DNA from: Candidatus Goldiibacteriota bacterium HGW-Goldbacteria-1
Lineage (GTDB): Bacteria > Oederibacteriota > PGYV01
Reading direction: 5' to 3'
DNA length: 64,000 bases
Assembly: GCA_002839855.1 (NCBI GenBank)
Contig: PGYV01000012.1
Coordinates: 27,648 to 91,647, forward strand
The notes beneath the pieces are model-generated. The model saw only the letters and a program-made list of their open reading frames with translations, searched no databases and was not told the origin of the DNA. The position numbers and the translations under genes were made by a program. Positions 25,707 to 33,749 of the stretch are shown piece by piece (the first letter of the stretch is position 1; each line of letters starts with the position of its first letter).

Positions 25707-26804
25707 TCAATTATAAATTTTAAACACCTGAATTCTGTTATTACCGGTATCAGCAACATATATCAGGCCCCCGGTGCTGTCTACCGCAATACCGCCGGGT
25801 TCATTAAACTGCCCGTTTCCGGTTCCAAAAACGCCCCACTTTGTAACAAAAGTACCGTTTTCATCAAACACCTGAATTCTGTTATTATAAGTATCTGCGG
25901 CAAATACCCTTTTTTTACCGCTGTCTGCCGCGATTCCAAAAATTATATTAAACTGCCCGTTTTCGCTTCCGGCACTGCCCCATTTTGTTTTATATACGCC
26001 GTTAATGTCAAACACCTGAATTCTGTTAAAATTAGTTTCCGCGACATATACCAAACCGTTAATACCGTCAACTGCCACACCCCGGGGAAGAACAAAATGC
26101 CCATCCGGGCTGACAATAACACCATCGCCTATAACATACCTGCCATTAGTTTCAAACACCTGAATTCTTTCATTGCCGTCTTCCGCGGTATATACCCTTC
26201 CTGTACCGCTGTTTACCGAAATACCCCAAAGGCCAATAAAATTCCCTTCCGCGGTTCCATAACTTCCCCATTTCATAATAAACGTACCGTTACTGTCAAA
26301 AACCTGAACCCTTCTATTATAGGAATCCGAAACATATACCCTGCCTGTGGCGCTGTCAACTGCCACGCCACAAGGGGTATCAAACTGCCCGTCAGCGGTG
26401 CCTAAGCTGCCCCACTTTGTAATAAACACCCCGTTACTGTCAAACACCTGTATTCTGTCATTATATGAATCCGCAACATAAATCCTTTTATTAACGGCGT
26501 CAACCGCAATGCCCCACGGGTTCCCAAACTGCCCGTCCGCGGATCCCGTACCGCCCCACTGTTTAACAAACTGAACATTTGCCGTGGGTGTCGCGGTCGC
26601 GGATAAGACGGCAACTGCCGTGTTTGTCGCGTTGATATCATTAAGGCCATTGGTAATAGCCTCTATTGTCTGCGTTGCGTTCGGCGTCAGAGTTGCAGCG
26701 GCTGTGTTTGTAGCCCCCGGAACCGCAGGCGACACAGCCGTCTTACATCCGCGCATAAGAAAAACCGCAAAAATGACAGCTGTTAAGACATATATTTTTT
26801 TCAA
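25707..26804 (-). CDS. NHL-repeat lipoprotein, paralogue 2 (TTG start)
   Basis: The 365-residue protein shares the plan of its neighbours: signal peptide ending FLMRGCKTA, Thr/Ala spacer, six 48-residue NHL blades. The start codon is TTG with GAGGG four bases upstream; there is no in-frame ATG that keeps the signal peptide. Its first ~115 bases, including the TTG and leader, are almost identical to paralogue 5 (30407-31504), while the blades differ, which points to recombination between copies. Middle blades are more diverged (for example WGISVNSGTGRVYTAEDGNE). Confidence 0.88.
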   Translation of the reverse strand: MKKIYVLTAVIFAVFLMRGCKTAVSPAVPGATNTAAATLTPNATQTIEAITNGLNDINATNTAVAVLSATATPTANVQFVKQWGGTGSADGQFGNPWGIAVDAVNKRIYVADSYNDRIQVFDSNGVFITKWGSLGTADGQFDTPCGVAVDSATGRVYVSDSYNRRVQVFDSNGTFIMKWGSYGTAEGNFIGLWGISVNSGTGRVYTAEDGNERIQVFETNGRYVIGDGVIVSPDGHFVLPRGVAVDGINGLVYVAETNFNRIQVFDINGVYKTKWGSAGSENGQFNIIFGIAADSGKKRVFAADTYNNRIQVFDENGTFVTKWGVFGTGNGQFNEPGGIAVDSTGGLIYVADTGNNRIQVFKIYN

Positions 26805-26870
26805 ACACCCTCCGGCACGATAATTCTTTCTTTTTAAATCAAGTCACATTGCCGGGCGGTTTCGACAAGG

Positions 26871-27713
26871 TTACAAAACAATGAAATAGCAATATACCTG
26901 CTCATACATATCAGCAGCGTTTTCATCTATATTTGGAACTCCGTCTTCATAGAGATAAACCCCATGCTGCTGAAGTGTATTTAATCCGTTTAATACATAA
27001 ATATCCGTCTTCTTTGCTTCATCACTGGCGGTTATTGTCACTGAATTCTGAACAGTTAAAACACTGTTATACTGCCGCCTGACTCTCATTACGTTATTGT
27101 GGTCAAAATCCTGCTCAATTCTCATAAAAAAAACATTAGAAGAGTCATAAAAATCCTGCCTTGTATATTGTCCATGGGTGTTCCCGACAAAAACCGTGTT
27201 AAAAATCATGCGGTCACCGTCATCAGCCACTCTTCTTGTTGCTATCTTACCTTCAGAATTATATGTGAAATCCATTTCATAAAAAAGGCTTGAAACCGCA
27301 CCATCATATTTATATTGATCAGTATGAATAAGCTTCCCGGCTGTGTTGTAGGTAAACTCGGCAATTTTGGTCAGGTTTCCGCCGGAGAAGTAGTTGATTT
27401 TATAAATCCTTCCATTTACATCATAAAGATACTCATATGTATTGGCAGAAGTACCATTTGCATATTTAACGTCATGGCTTACCAGCTGCTGTGATAAATT
27501 ATAGTAGTAAACTTCCGAGCCCAAAAGGACTCCGGCGGGAGTGTATGCCGTAACGCTGCAAAGCCTGCTGTTTACGGCAGTAGGCACAGGAGTTGCGGTA
27601 TAGACCGGATCGGGTCCGGATGAAACATCTTTGGAACACGCTGAAAAAAATGACGTTATAAACAATATAGAAAGTGAAATCATTGTTACAATCAGCATAT
27701 TATTCTTTTTCAT
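26871..27713 (-). CDS. Lipoprotein with RHS/YD-like repeats
   Basis: The 280-residue protein has a lipoprotein signal (LFITSFFSACSKD, lipobox FSAC) and AGGAGGG before the ATG. The mature part repeats YD-like units: EYLYDVNGRIYKINYFSGG, EFTYNTAGKLIHTDQYKYDG, DFTYNSEGKIATRR. Such repeats build beta-sheets in RHS shells, but only about four are present and there is no toxin or protease tip. It interrupts the NHL paralogue series after copy 2. It may be a small surface protein; function unknown. Confidence 0.72.
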   Translation of the reverse strand: MKKNNMLIVTMISLSILFITSFFSACSKDVSSGPDPVYTATPVPTAVNSRLCSVTAYTPAGVLLGSEVYYYNLSQQLVSHDVKYANGTSANTYEYLYDVNGRIYKINYFSGGNLTKIAEFTYNTAGKLIHTDQYKYDGAVSSLFYEMDFTYNSEGKIATRRVADDGDRMIFNTVFVGNTHGQYTRQDFYDSSNVFFMRIEQDFDHNNVMRVRRQYNSVLTVQNSVTITASDEAKKTDIYVLNGLNTLQQHGVYLYEDGVPNIDENAADMYEQVYCYFIVL

Positions 27714-27781
27714 AACACCCTCCTAAAATTATCTGTTTTTCCTTGTTAAAGATAAGTCTTAAGCTGTTTACTTTCCACTTT

Positions 27782-27984
27782 CAAGGTCCGGCACCAATTA
27801 TTCTGTGTCAAGATACTCTTCTTTTCCGATTATCTATTTTCGATTCCCGATTCTCACATTAAAATCGCGAAGCAATTTTAATGTCCGGGGACATAGAGGA
27901 TTTTTACGAGCTACAAAGTAGACCCAACCCCGGACGCACATATTATAAACCACAAAAGATTATATCTTCAATCTTAAAATCTAT
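27782..27984. repeat. Double-hairpin dispersed repeat, copy 1
   Basis: About 185 shared bases recur at 33498-33684. The segment holds the REP-like CAAGGTCCGGCACCAATTAT, a hairpin with arms ACATTAAAAT / ATTTTAATGT, and a second stem CCGGGG / CCCCGG around 42 bases. It lies in the 344-base gap between the RHS-like gene and NHL paralogue 3. No frame is open through it. Confidence 0.65.
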
Positions 27985-28024
27985 AGTCTGACTAGTTAAC
28001 TTATTCCTTTTTACTTTCTACTTT

Positions 28025-28045
28025 CAAGGTCCGGCACCAATTATT
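28025..28045. repeat. REP-like 3'-end motif
   Basis: CAAGGTCCGGCACCAATTAT directly before the stop of NHL paralogue 3, preceded by TTTACTTTCTACTTT. Confidence 0.65.
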
Positions 28046-28057
28046 TATTAATTCTTT

Positions 28058-29155
28058 TCAATTATAAATCTTAAACACCAGCATCATGTCACTAAAGTTA
28101 TGTGCAATATATGCACTTCCCGTTCTGCTGTTTATCGCTATGCCGCGGGGCACATTCAACAGTTCATCTGCGCTTCCGGCATTATTCCATTTTGTGATAA
28201 ATGTACCATTGCTGTCAAACACCTGAACTCTGTCATTATTAGTGTCCGAAACATATACTCTGCCGGTGCTGCTGTCAAATGCAATACCCCATGGATAATG
28301 AAACCTCCCGTCTGTGGTTCCATAACTGCCCCATTTTGTAATAAAGTTACCATTACTGTCAAACACCTGTATCCTGTTTTGGCCGTAATCAACAACATAT
28401 ATTCTTCCGGTGCTGCTGTCCACCGCGACACAGTTGGGGTTATTTAAATCCACATCATCACTTCCCACTCCCCCTATATTCCGGATAAATAAACCGTTAC
28501 TGTCAAACACCTGAATTCTTTGATTATTAACATCTGCTGCATATACTATTCCGGTACTGCTGTCCACTGTCACGCCGCAAATATAACTAAACTGTCCGTC
28601 ATTAATTCCATAACTGCCCCATTTTGTGATAAATACGCCGTTAGTGTCAAATACCTGAATTCTGTTGTTATTGGTATCCGCAACATATACCCTGCCGGTA
28701 ATACCGTCTACCGACACACCATGAGGATACTTAAACTGCCCATCGGCGCTTCCATCACTACCAAATTTTGTAATAAATACTCCGTTGCTGTCAAACACCT
28801 GAATTCTGTTATTATAAGTATCTGCAACATATACCCTTTCTGTAACACTGTCCACCGATACACCATGAGGCATAGAAAAATCTCCATCTGCGCTTCCGCC
28901 ACCCAGCCAATTTTTAATAAACTGAACGCTCATCGTTGGCGTGGCAGTTGCGGATAAAACGGCAATTGCCGTGTTTGTTGCATTAATTTTATCCAGATCA
29001 TTGGCAATCGCCTCTATTGTCAGCGTTGCATTTGGCGTCAGCGTTGCAATAGCAGTGCTTGTAGAAGCCGGAACCGTAGGCGAGACAGCCGTCTTGCATC
29101 CGGGCATAATATTAAAAGTTAAAATAACAGCTGTCAAAAAAAATATTTTTTTCAT
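28058..29155 (-). CDS. NHL-repeat lipoprotein, paralogue 3
   Basis: The 365-residue protein has signal LTFNIMPGCKTA (lipobox MPGC), the common spacer (TPNATLTIEAIANDLDKI, TAIAVLSATATPTMSVQ) and six NHL blades such as GVFITKFGSDGSADGQF and GVSVDGITGRVYVADTNNNR. ATG start with a TCAGGAG site. Blades 1-5 are well conserved; the last (AINSRTGSAYIAHNFSD) is diverged, as in every copy, suggesting that it closes the propeller. It begins the second block of three adjacent paralogues. Confidence 0.88.
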   Translation of the reverse strand: MKKIFFLTAVILTFNIMPGCKTAVSPTVPASTSTAIATLTPNATLTIEAIANDLDKINATNTAIAVLSATATPTMSVQFIKNWLGGGSADGDFSMPHGVSVDSVTERVYVADTYNNRIQVFDSNGVFITKFGSDGSADGQFKYPHGVSVDGITGRVYVADTNNNRIQVFDTNGVFITKWGSYGINDGQFSYICGVTVDSSTGIVYAADVNNQRIQVFDSNGLFIRNIGGVGSDDVDLNNPNCVAVDSSTGRIYVVDYGQNRIQVFDSNGNFITKWGSYGTTDGRFHYPWGIAFDSSTGRVYVSDTNNDRVQVFDSNGTFITKWNNAGSADELLNVPRGIAINSRTGSAYIAHNFSDMMLVFKIYN

Positions 29156-29226
29156 AAACTCTCCTGATAATTACTGTCACGCGCCGTTACGGCAAATAAA
29201 TCTGCCGCGCGGCGTTTAATAAACCG

Positions 29227-30321
29227 TCAATTATAAACCTTATACATCATCATTCTGCTCACTGTATATTCTGCAACATATACTATTCCTGTAGTGCTGT
29301 TTATCGCCATGCCATAGGGCGAAACCAACGACGCAACTGTACTTCCGGCATCATCCCATTTTGTGATAAATGTGCCATTACTGTCAAACACCTGAATTCT
29401 GTCATTAGCAGTGTCCGAAACATATACTTTGCCTGTAATGCTGTCTGCTGTAATACCTAACGGAGATTGAAACTGCCCGTTTCCGCTTCCCATGCTTCCC
29501 CATTTAGTAATAAATATGCCATTTCTGTCAAACACCTGTACTCTATCGTTTGCGGTATCTACAACATATACTCTGTCCGCGCTATTGTCTACTGCCACAC
29601 CAAAAGGAAATACAAACTGCCCGTCAGCGCTTCCACGGCTTCCCCATTTTGTAATGAATGTACCATTACTGTCAAACACCTGAATTCTGCTATTAAAAGA
29701 ATCCGCAACATATACCCGTCCCGTGCTGCCATCAACAGCCACGCCATAAGGAGAGTCAAAATACCCGTCTTCGGTTCCAATATCTCCCCATTTTGTAATA
29801 AATGTGCCATTAGTATCAAACACCTGTATTCTGTTATTACCGGAATCCACAACATATACTCTGTCTGTAATACTGTCTATCGCTATACCGGTAGGACCAT
29901 AAAACTCTCCGTCCAGATTTCCAAGACTTCCCCATCTTTTAATAAATGTGCCGTTATTGTCAAACACCAAAATTCTTTCAATGCCTCTGTTAGCAACATA
30001 TACTCTGCCCGTAACGCTGTCTACTGCCACGCCAAAAGGTTCAGATACCTGTCCGTCAGAACTTCCGTAATCTCCCCATTCTTTAACAAATTGAACGCTT
30101 ATAGTGGGTGTTTCTGTTGCATAAAAGAGGGTGATTGCCGTCTTTGTCGCATTAATACCACCCATCCAATTGGTGAATGCCTCTATTGTCTGCGTTGCGT
30201 TTGGCGTCTGCGTTGCAATCGGCTTTGCAGCCGCGGGAAAGGTTGGCGGCACAGTTGATTTGCACCCATATATAAAAACAACCGTTAAAATAACCGCCAT
30301 AAAAATATATGTTTTTTTCAT
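29227..30321 (-). CDS. NHL-repeat lipoprotein, paralogue 4
   Basis: The 364-residue protein has signal VVFIYGCKST (lipobox IYGC), the shared spacer (TPNATQTIEAFTNWMGGI) and six NHL blades (GTFITKWGDIGTEDGYF, GVAVDGSTGRVYVADSFNSR). The blade encoded near 29.7 kb is nearly the same at DNA level as one in paralogue 5 near 30.75 kb (GSTGRVYVADS). ATG start, TCAGGAG site. Seventy-one bases separate it from copy 3, so the two could share a transcript. Confidence 0.88.
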   Translation of the reverse strand: MKKTYIFMAVILTVVFIYGCKSTVPPTFPAAAKPIATQTPNATQTIEAFTNWMGGINATKTAITLFYATETPTISVQFVKEWGDYGSSDGQVSEPFGVAVDSVTGRVYVANRGIERILVFDNNGTFIKRWGSLGNLDGEFYGPTGIAIDSITDRVYVVDSGNNRIQVFDTNGTFITKWGDIGTEDGYFDSPYGVAVDGSTGRVYVADSFNSRIQVFDSNGTFITKWGSRGSADGQFVFPFGVAVDNSADRVYVVDTANDRVQVFDRNGIFITKWGSMGSGNGQFQSPLGITADSITGKVYVSDTANDRIQVFDSNGTFITKWDDAGSTVASLVSPYGMAINSTTGIVYVAEYTVSRMMMYKVYN

Positions 30322-30382
30322 TCACACTCCTGAAATTATCTGTTTATTTTTGCCGAAGATAATAAAGTTTACTTTCCGCTTT

Positions 30383-30402
30383 CAAGGCCCGGCATGGTAA
30401 TT
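30383..30402. repeat. REP-like 3'-end motif
   Basis: CAAGGCCCGGCATGGTAATT immediately before the stop of NHL paralogue 5; variant shared with 8772 and 36472. Confidence 0.6.
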
Positions 30403-30406
30403 TTTT

Positions 30407-31504
30407 TCAATTATAAACTTTAAAAAATTGAATTCTATGACTGAACATGACCACAACAAACACTTTACCGGTGCTGCTTTCCACTACAACATCAGCAGGA
30501 AAATCAAACTGCTCAGGTGTAAATCCGATATTTGCCCATTTTGTGATAAATGTGCCATTACTGTCAAACACCTGAATTCTGTTATTCTCGGAATCCGCAA
30601 CATAAACCCTGCCTGTAACACTGTCAACTGTTATGCCATAAAGAGTATCAAATTGCCCGTCAGCGGTGCCTAAACTTCCCCATTTTGTAATAAACGTGCC
30701 GTAAGTATCAAACACCTGAATTCTGTTATTTTCGGAATCCGCAACATATACCCGTCCCGTGCTGCCATCAACAGCCACGCCGGCAGGATAATTAAACTGC
30801 CCGTCTTCACTTCCATTGTACCCCCATTTTGTAATAAATGTGCCATTACTGTCAAAGACCTGCATTCTGTGATTACTTGTATCCATAACAAATACTTTGC
30901 CTGTATTGCTGTCTACCGCCGCGCTATGAGGAGAATTAAACTGCCCAAATGCAGTTCCATTGCTCCCCCACTTTGTAATAAATGTGCCATTAATATCAAA
31001 CACCTGAATTCTGTCATTCAAGGAATCAACAACATAAACCCGTCCAGTGCTGCTGTCTACTTCAACACCGGTAGGATATTTAAACTGCCCGTTTTCAGTT
31101 CCATAACCGCCCCATTTTGTAACAAACACGCCTTGACTGTCAAATACCTGAATTCTGTTATTTTCGGAATCCGCAACATATACCCGTCCCGTGCTGCTGT
31201 CTAATGCCGCACCACAAGGCATAAAAAAATTCCCATCCGTATCGCCGATACTTCCCAATGTTTTAATATACTGAACACTTATTGTGGGTGTTACAGTTGC
31301 AGATAAAGCCGCAATCGCCGTCTTAGACGCGCTGGCGTCATTCAACCACCCGGCCAAAGCCTCTATTGTCTGCGTTTCATTTGGCGTCTGCGTTGCAGCG
31401 GCTGTGTTTGTAGCCCCCGGAACCGCAGGCGAAACAGCCGTCTTACATCCGCGCATAAGAAAAACCGCAAAAATGACAGCTGTTAAGACATATATTTTTT
31501 TCAA
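30407..31504 (-). CDS. NHL-repeat lipoprotein, paralogue 5 (TTG start)
   Basis: The 365-residue protein has the same signal peptide as paralogue 2 (FLMRGCKTA) and the same TTG start. Its spacer (TIEALAGWLND, SKTAIAALSATVTPTIS) instead resembles paralogue 1, so the gene is a mosaic. Six blades follow, two of them almost identical to each other (GRVYVADSENNRIQVFD occurs three times). The C-terminal blade is diverged. The gene is the first of the array in transcription order; REP-like motifs lie on both sides. Confidence 0.88.
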   Translation of the reverse strand: MKKIYVLTAVIFAVFLMRGCKTAVSPAVPGATNTAAATQTPNETQTIEALAGWLNDASASKTAIAALSATVTPTISVQYIKTLGSIGDTDGNFFMPCGAALDSSTGRVYVADSENNRIQVFDSQGVFVTKWGGYGTENGQFKYPTGVEVDSSTGRVYVVDSLNDRIQVFDINGTFITKWGSNGTAFGQFNSPHSAAVDSNTGKVFVMDTSNHRMQVFDSNGTFITKWGYNGSEDGQFNYPAGVAVDGSTGRVYVADSENNRIQVFDTYGTFITKWGSLGTADGQFDTLYGITVDSVTGRVYVADSENNRIQVFDSNGTFITKWANIGFTPEQFDFPADVVVESSTGKVFVVVMFSHRIQFFKVYN

Positions 31505-31539
31505 ACACCCTCAATTTCAAATTGTTTACTTTCTACTTT

Positions 31540-31560
31540 CAAGTTCCGGCACCAATTATT
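31540..31560. repeat. REP-like motif
   Basis: CAAGTTCCGGCACCAATTAT preceded by TTTACTTTCTACTTT; about 85 bases past the PIN gene stop at 31646. Confidence 0.6.
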
Positions 31561-31566
31561 TCCCTT

Positions 31567-31611
31567 AGTGTTTATTTTATTAAAGTCTTAAGTCAAGCCA
31601 CGGTGTCGGAA
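31567..31611. repeat. Solo right end of the inverted-repeat element
   Basis: TAGTGTTTATTTTATTAAAG then AGTCAAGCCACGGTGTCGGA; right-end fragment only, 35 bases past the PIN gene stop. Confidence 0.6.
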
Positions 31612-31645
31612 TTTATGTTTGCACTTATTATACATCTTTACCGGT

Positions 31646-32137
31646 TTAATTTTTTTCAATTTCATCCAGGAATCTTTTGTACGTTTCCGCCTTGATATAG
31701 CTATTTTCCTCTTTAATCTTTTTCCCGGCTTCTCTTGCCCTTGCCTTTGGAACTAACCCTGCCTCTACCAGATTCAAAATCAGCCTGAATCCGCGCATTA
31801 CAGTTACACCATGTTTTTCACAGGCATTTTTCAGCCCATTATCATTCGTAAGGCAGATATACCCTTCAGTCCGTGATACTTCCATACAAATATAATCCAC
31901 TTCCGTTAACCCGGACTCCTGCATCTTAGCCTGTTCTATCAATTCCGGGTCCTCATCATACATCTTAAACCCCAACGCCATGGCAGCCTTTTCATCTAAC
32001 TGCTTAATTTCCTGTAATATTGAGTACGGCAGATAAATATCATAAAATTCCGCGGCATGCTTAAGGATACTTTTATCTGCACTTAAAATATCTATTAAAA
32101 CGCTGGTGTCACTGACTAATGTTTTTTTCTTCGCCAT
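31646..32137 (-). CDS. PIN-domain toxin paired with XRE-ImmA antitoxin
   Basis: The 163-residue protein has PIN-type acids: D10 (LVSDTSVLIDIL), E43 (LQEIKQL), D81 (TEVDYICM) and D99 (LTNDNGLK). The C-terminal helical tail (KARAREAGKKIKEE, YKRFLDEIEKN) is longer than in VapC. It starts 29 bases inside the upstream XRE-ImmA gene. PIN genes linked to Xre/COG2856 regulators are a predicted toxin-antitoxin type from published comparative genomics; RNase activity is inferred. Confidence 0.82.
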   Translation of the reverse strand: MAKKKTLVSDTSVLIDILSADKSILKHAAEFYDIYLPYSILQEIKQLDEKAAMALGFKMYDEDPELIEQAKMQESGLTEVDYICMEVSRTEGYICLTNDNGLKNACEKHGVTVMRGFRLILNLVEAGLVPKARAREAGKKIKEENSYIKAETYKRFLDEIEKN

Positions 32138-33230
32138 CAGGCGGGCTCCAGTATTTTCCGCGTTCTCTCATGTCCTGTAAACTGATGCCAAGAATTTCCG
32201 CAGCCCTGCTGACGGTAATTATCTCCTTTTCAATAGCATCGCGCACAAGGCCGATAAGGCGGACTTCCATGAAGTCTACCCTGTCAAGTTTATGAGGTTC
32301 ATAATGATTTTTTAAATCATGCCCATAAATCGCCTTATATTGCACAGCAAAAACTCTATATGCATTTGAATCAGTTAATCTCATGTCAATTAGCCTTCTT
32401 AAAACAGTCTTATAACTTACTTTAAAGTATCTTTTTATATCAAGGACGCTATGAACCCAATGCAGGCCTTTATTTTCCTGCAATTTTGCAATAAATGCTT
32501 TCTCCGGCATCAGAAAATAACTTCCAAACCGGTCAGCTTCCGCTTCCTGTTTTTCTATCTCTAAAACCTCATTTACATTAAAAGATTCACGATGCATATA
32601 AATATGTCCAAGTTCATGCGCCACGGTAAATATCTGCCTTTCAACACTTATTTCATTATTTACATTAACAGCAATAGCCGGGTATTTACCTTTATGAATA
32701 AGCGATATCCCGGAAAGATTATCATCATTTTCATTAAACAGGAATAATTTAATGCCTTTAGATTCCACAAGCCCGCAAATATCATTAATCGGCTCAGTTT
32801 CCGACAAGCCTAATTTGTGCCTTGCTGATGCCGCTATCTCTTTTGGCGACTTCAACTTTGCCTGATTAATATCAAAATCAAATTCAGGCTGCTTTTTCAT
32901 CAGCTTTTCCAGCACACAGAAATTATTCAGCCACATCTTTACTTTATTTAAAAGTTCTTCTCTGGTATCCATTTGTTTTTTGGTTTTACATTTCTTACAG
33001 CGGAATCTTACCTCTGCCATATCAGGCACCACTTCAAAAAAATCCGCAATTTTTACATTAAAGACTTTCGCCATCCTGTACAAATTGGAAGTTCTGGGTT
33101 TAGCGCGTCCGTTCTCAATAGCATTTAAAGCAGCCCTGGTTATTCCCGCTTTTTCCGCCAGCTCTTCCTGGGTCAATTCGTTCACTTTTCTCAGGCTTTT
33201 TACTTTTCGCCCTAACGAATGCAGATTCAT
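32109..33230 (-). CDS. XRE-family HTH fused to ImmA/IrrE metallopeptidase
   Basis: Residues 9-62 form an XRE helix-turn-helix (LTQEELAEKAGITRAALNAIENGRAKP). Residues about 130-260 are the ImmA/IrrE peptidase with the zinc site HELGH (205-209) and EADRFGSYFLMP (E231 as third ligand). A CxxC pair (RCKKCKTK, 78-81) lies between. C-terminal residues include a second HTH-like segment (ITVSRAAEILGISLQDM). Such fusions repress their operon and are thought to be cleaved or to cleave in response to damage. It overlaps the PIN gene by 29 bases. The promoter upstream is perfect sigma-70 consensus inside a 13-bp inverted repeat. Confidence 0.9.
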   Translation of the reverse strand: MNLHSLGRKVKSLRKVNELTQEELAEKAGITRAALNAIENGRAKPRTSNLYRMAKVFNVKIADFFEVVPDMAEVRFRCKKCKTKKQMDTREELLNKVKMWLNNFCVLEKLMKKQPEFDFDINQAKLKSPKEIAASARHKLGLSETEPINDICGLVESKGIKLFLFNENDDNLSGISLIHKGKYPAIAVNVNNEISVERQIFTVAHELGHIYMHRESFNVNEVLEIEKQEAEADRFGSYFLMPEKAFIAKLQENKGLHWVHSVLDIKRYFKVSYKTVLRRLIDMRLTDSNAYRVFAVQYKAIYGHDLKNHYEPHKLDRVDFMEVRLIGLVRDAIEKEIITVSRAAEILGISLQDMRERGKYWSPPDGEEKNISQ

Positions 33231-33248
33231 ATTATTACCTCCTTTTCA

Positions 33249-33296
33249 AAACTTTACATTTGTATTAATTATACAAAAAAATGTAAAGTTTGTCAA
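33249..33296 (-). promoter_or_regulatory. Consensus promoter with overlapping operator
   Basis: On the minus strand TTGACA (33291-33296), exactly 17 bases, TATAAT (33268-33273). Inverted 13-bp arms AAACTTTACATTT (33249-33261) and AAATGTAAAGTTT (33279-33291) flank the -10 box, a good operator for the XRE protein encoded 19 bases downstream. Confidence 0.85.
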
Positions 33297-33395
33297 TTCG
33301 CTGATTTATGCCGCTTTCCGGCAAACTGTAAACAGCGTTCCCCCTGATATCTTCCGTTTCATCTTCCTTTCCGCCTCTTCTATAACCGGGTAAAC

Positions 33396-33421
33396 TTGGA
33401 AGTCAGACCCCGGATTTTAAC
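33396..33421. repeat. REP-like motif
   Basis: TTGGAAGTCAGACCCCGGAT; member of the GGGGTCtGACTCC group, inside the 519-base gap upstream of the XRE gene. The gap also holds the double-hairpin repeat and an element end. Confidence 0.5.
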
Positions 33422-33497
33422 AGAGCCGCCTGTTATTTCCTATTTAGTATTATTATATAAAACCCTCCCGGGTTATTTCTTATTTTCTATTCTTTTT

Positions 33498-33684
33498 AAG
33501 GTCCGGCACCAATTATTTCTTTTCCGATTATCGATTTTCGATTCCCGATTTTCACACTAAAATTGCAAAGCAATTTTAGTGCCCGGGGACATAGAGGATT
33601 TTTACGAGCTACAAAGTAGACCCAACCCCGGACGCACATATTATAAACCAGAACAGATTAAATCTTCAATCTTAAAATCTATAT
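33498..33684. repeat. Double-hairpin dispersed repeat, copy 2
   Basis: Matches 27782-27984 with few substitutions. Its hairpin arms CACTAAAATTGC / GCAATTTTAGTG differ from copy 1 by a paired change that keeps base pairing. Stem CCGGGG / CCCCGG follows. Confidence 0.65.
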
Positions 33685-33685
33685 T

Positions 33686-33734
33686 TTAGTGTTTTTTCTA
33701 TTAAAGCCTTAAGGCAAAGCACGGTGTCGGATTA
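33686..33734. repeat. Solo right end of the inverted-repeat element
   Basis: TTTAGTGTTTTTTCTATTAA to GGCAAAGCACGGTGTCGGAT; diverged right end adjoining the double-hairpin repeat and just past the stop of the gene at 33750. Confidence 0.55.
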
Positions 33735-33749
33735 ATAAAGTTTCTCAAC

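Noticed and set aside
29467-30258. Plus-strand 263-residue frame
   Set aside because: Antisense of NHL blade repeats; periodic sequence and no start signal.
24511-31504. CRISPR-like periodic repeats
   Set aside because: The 144-base period is the coding repeat of NHL blades; no short direct repeats with unique spacers.
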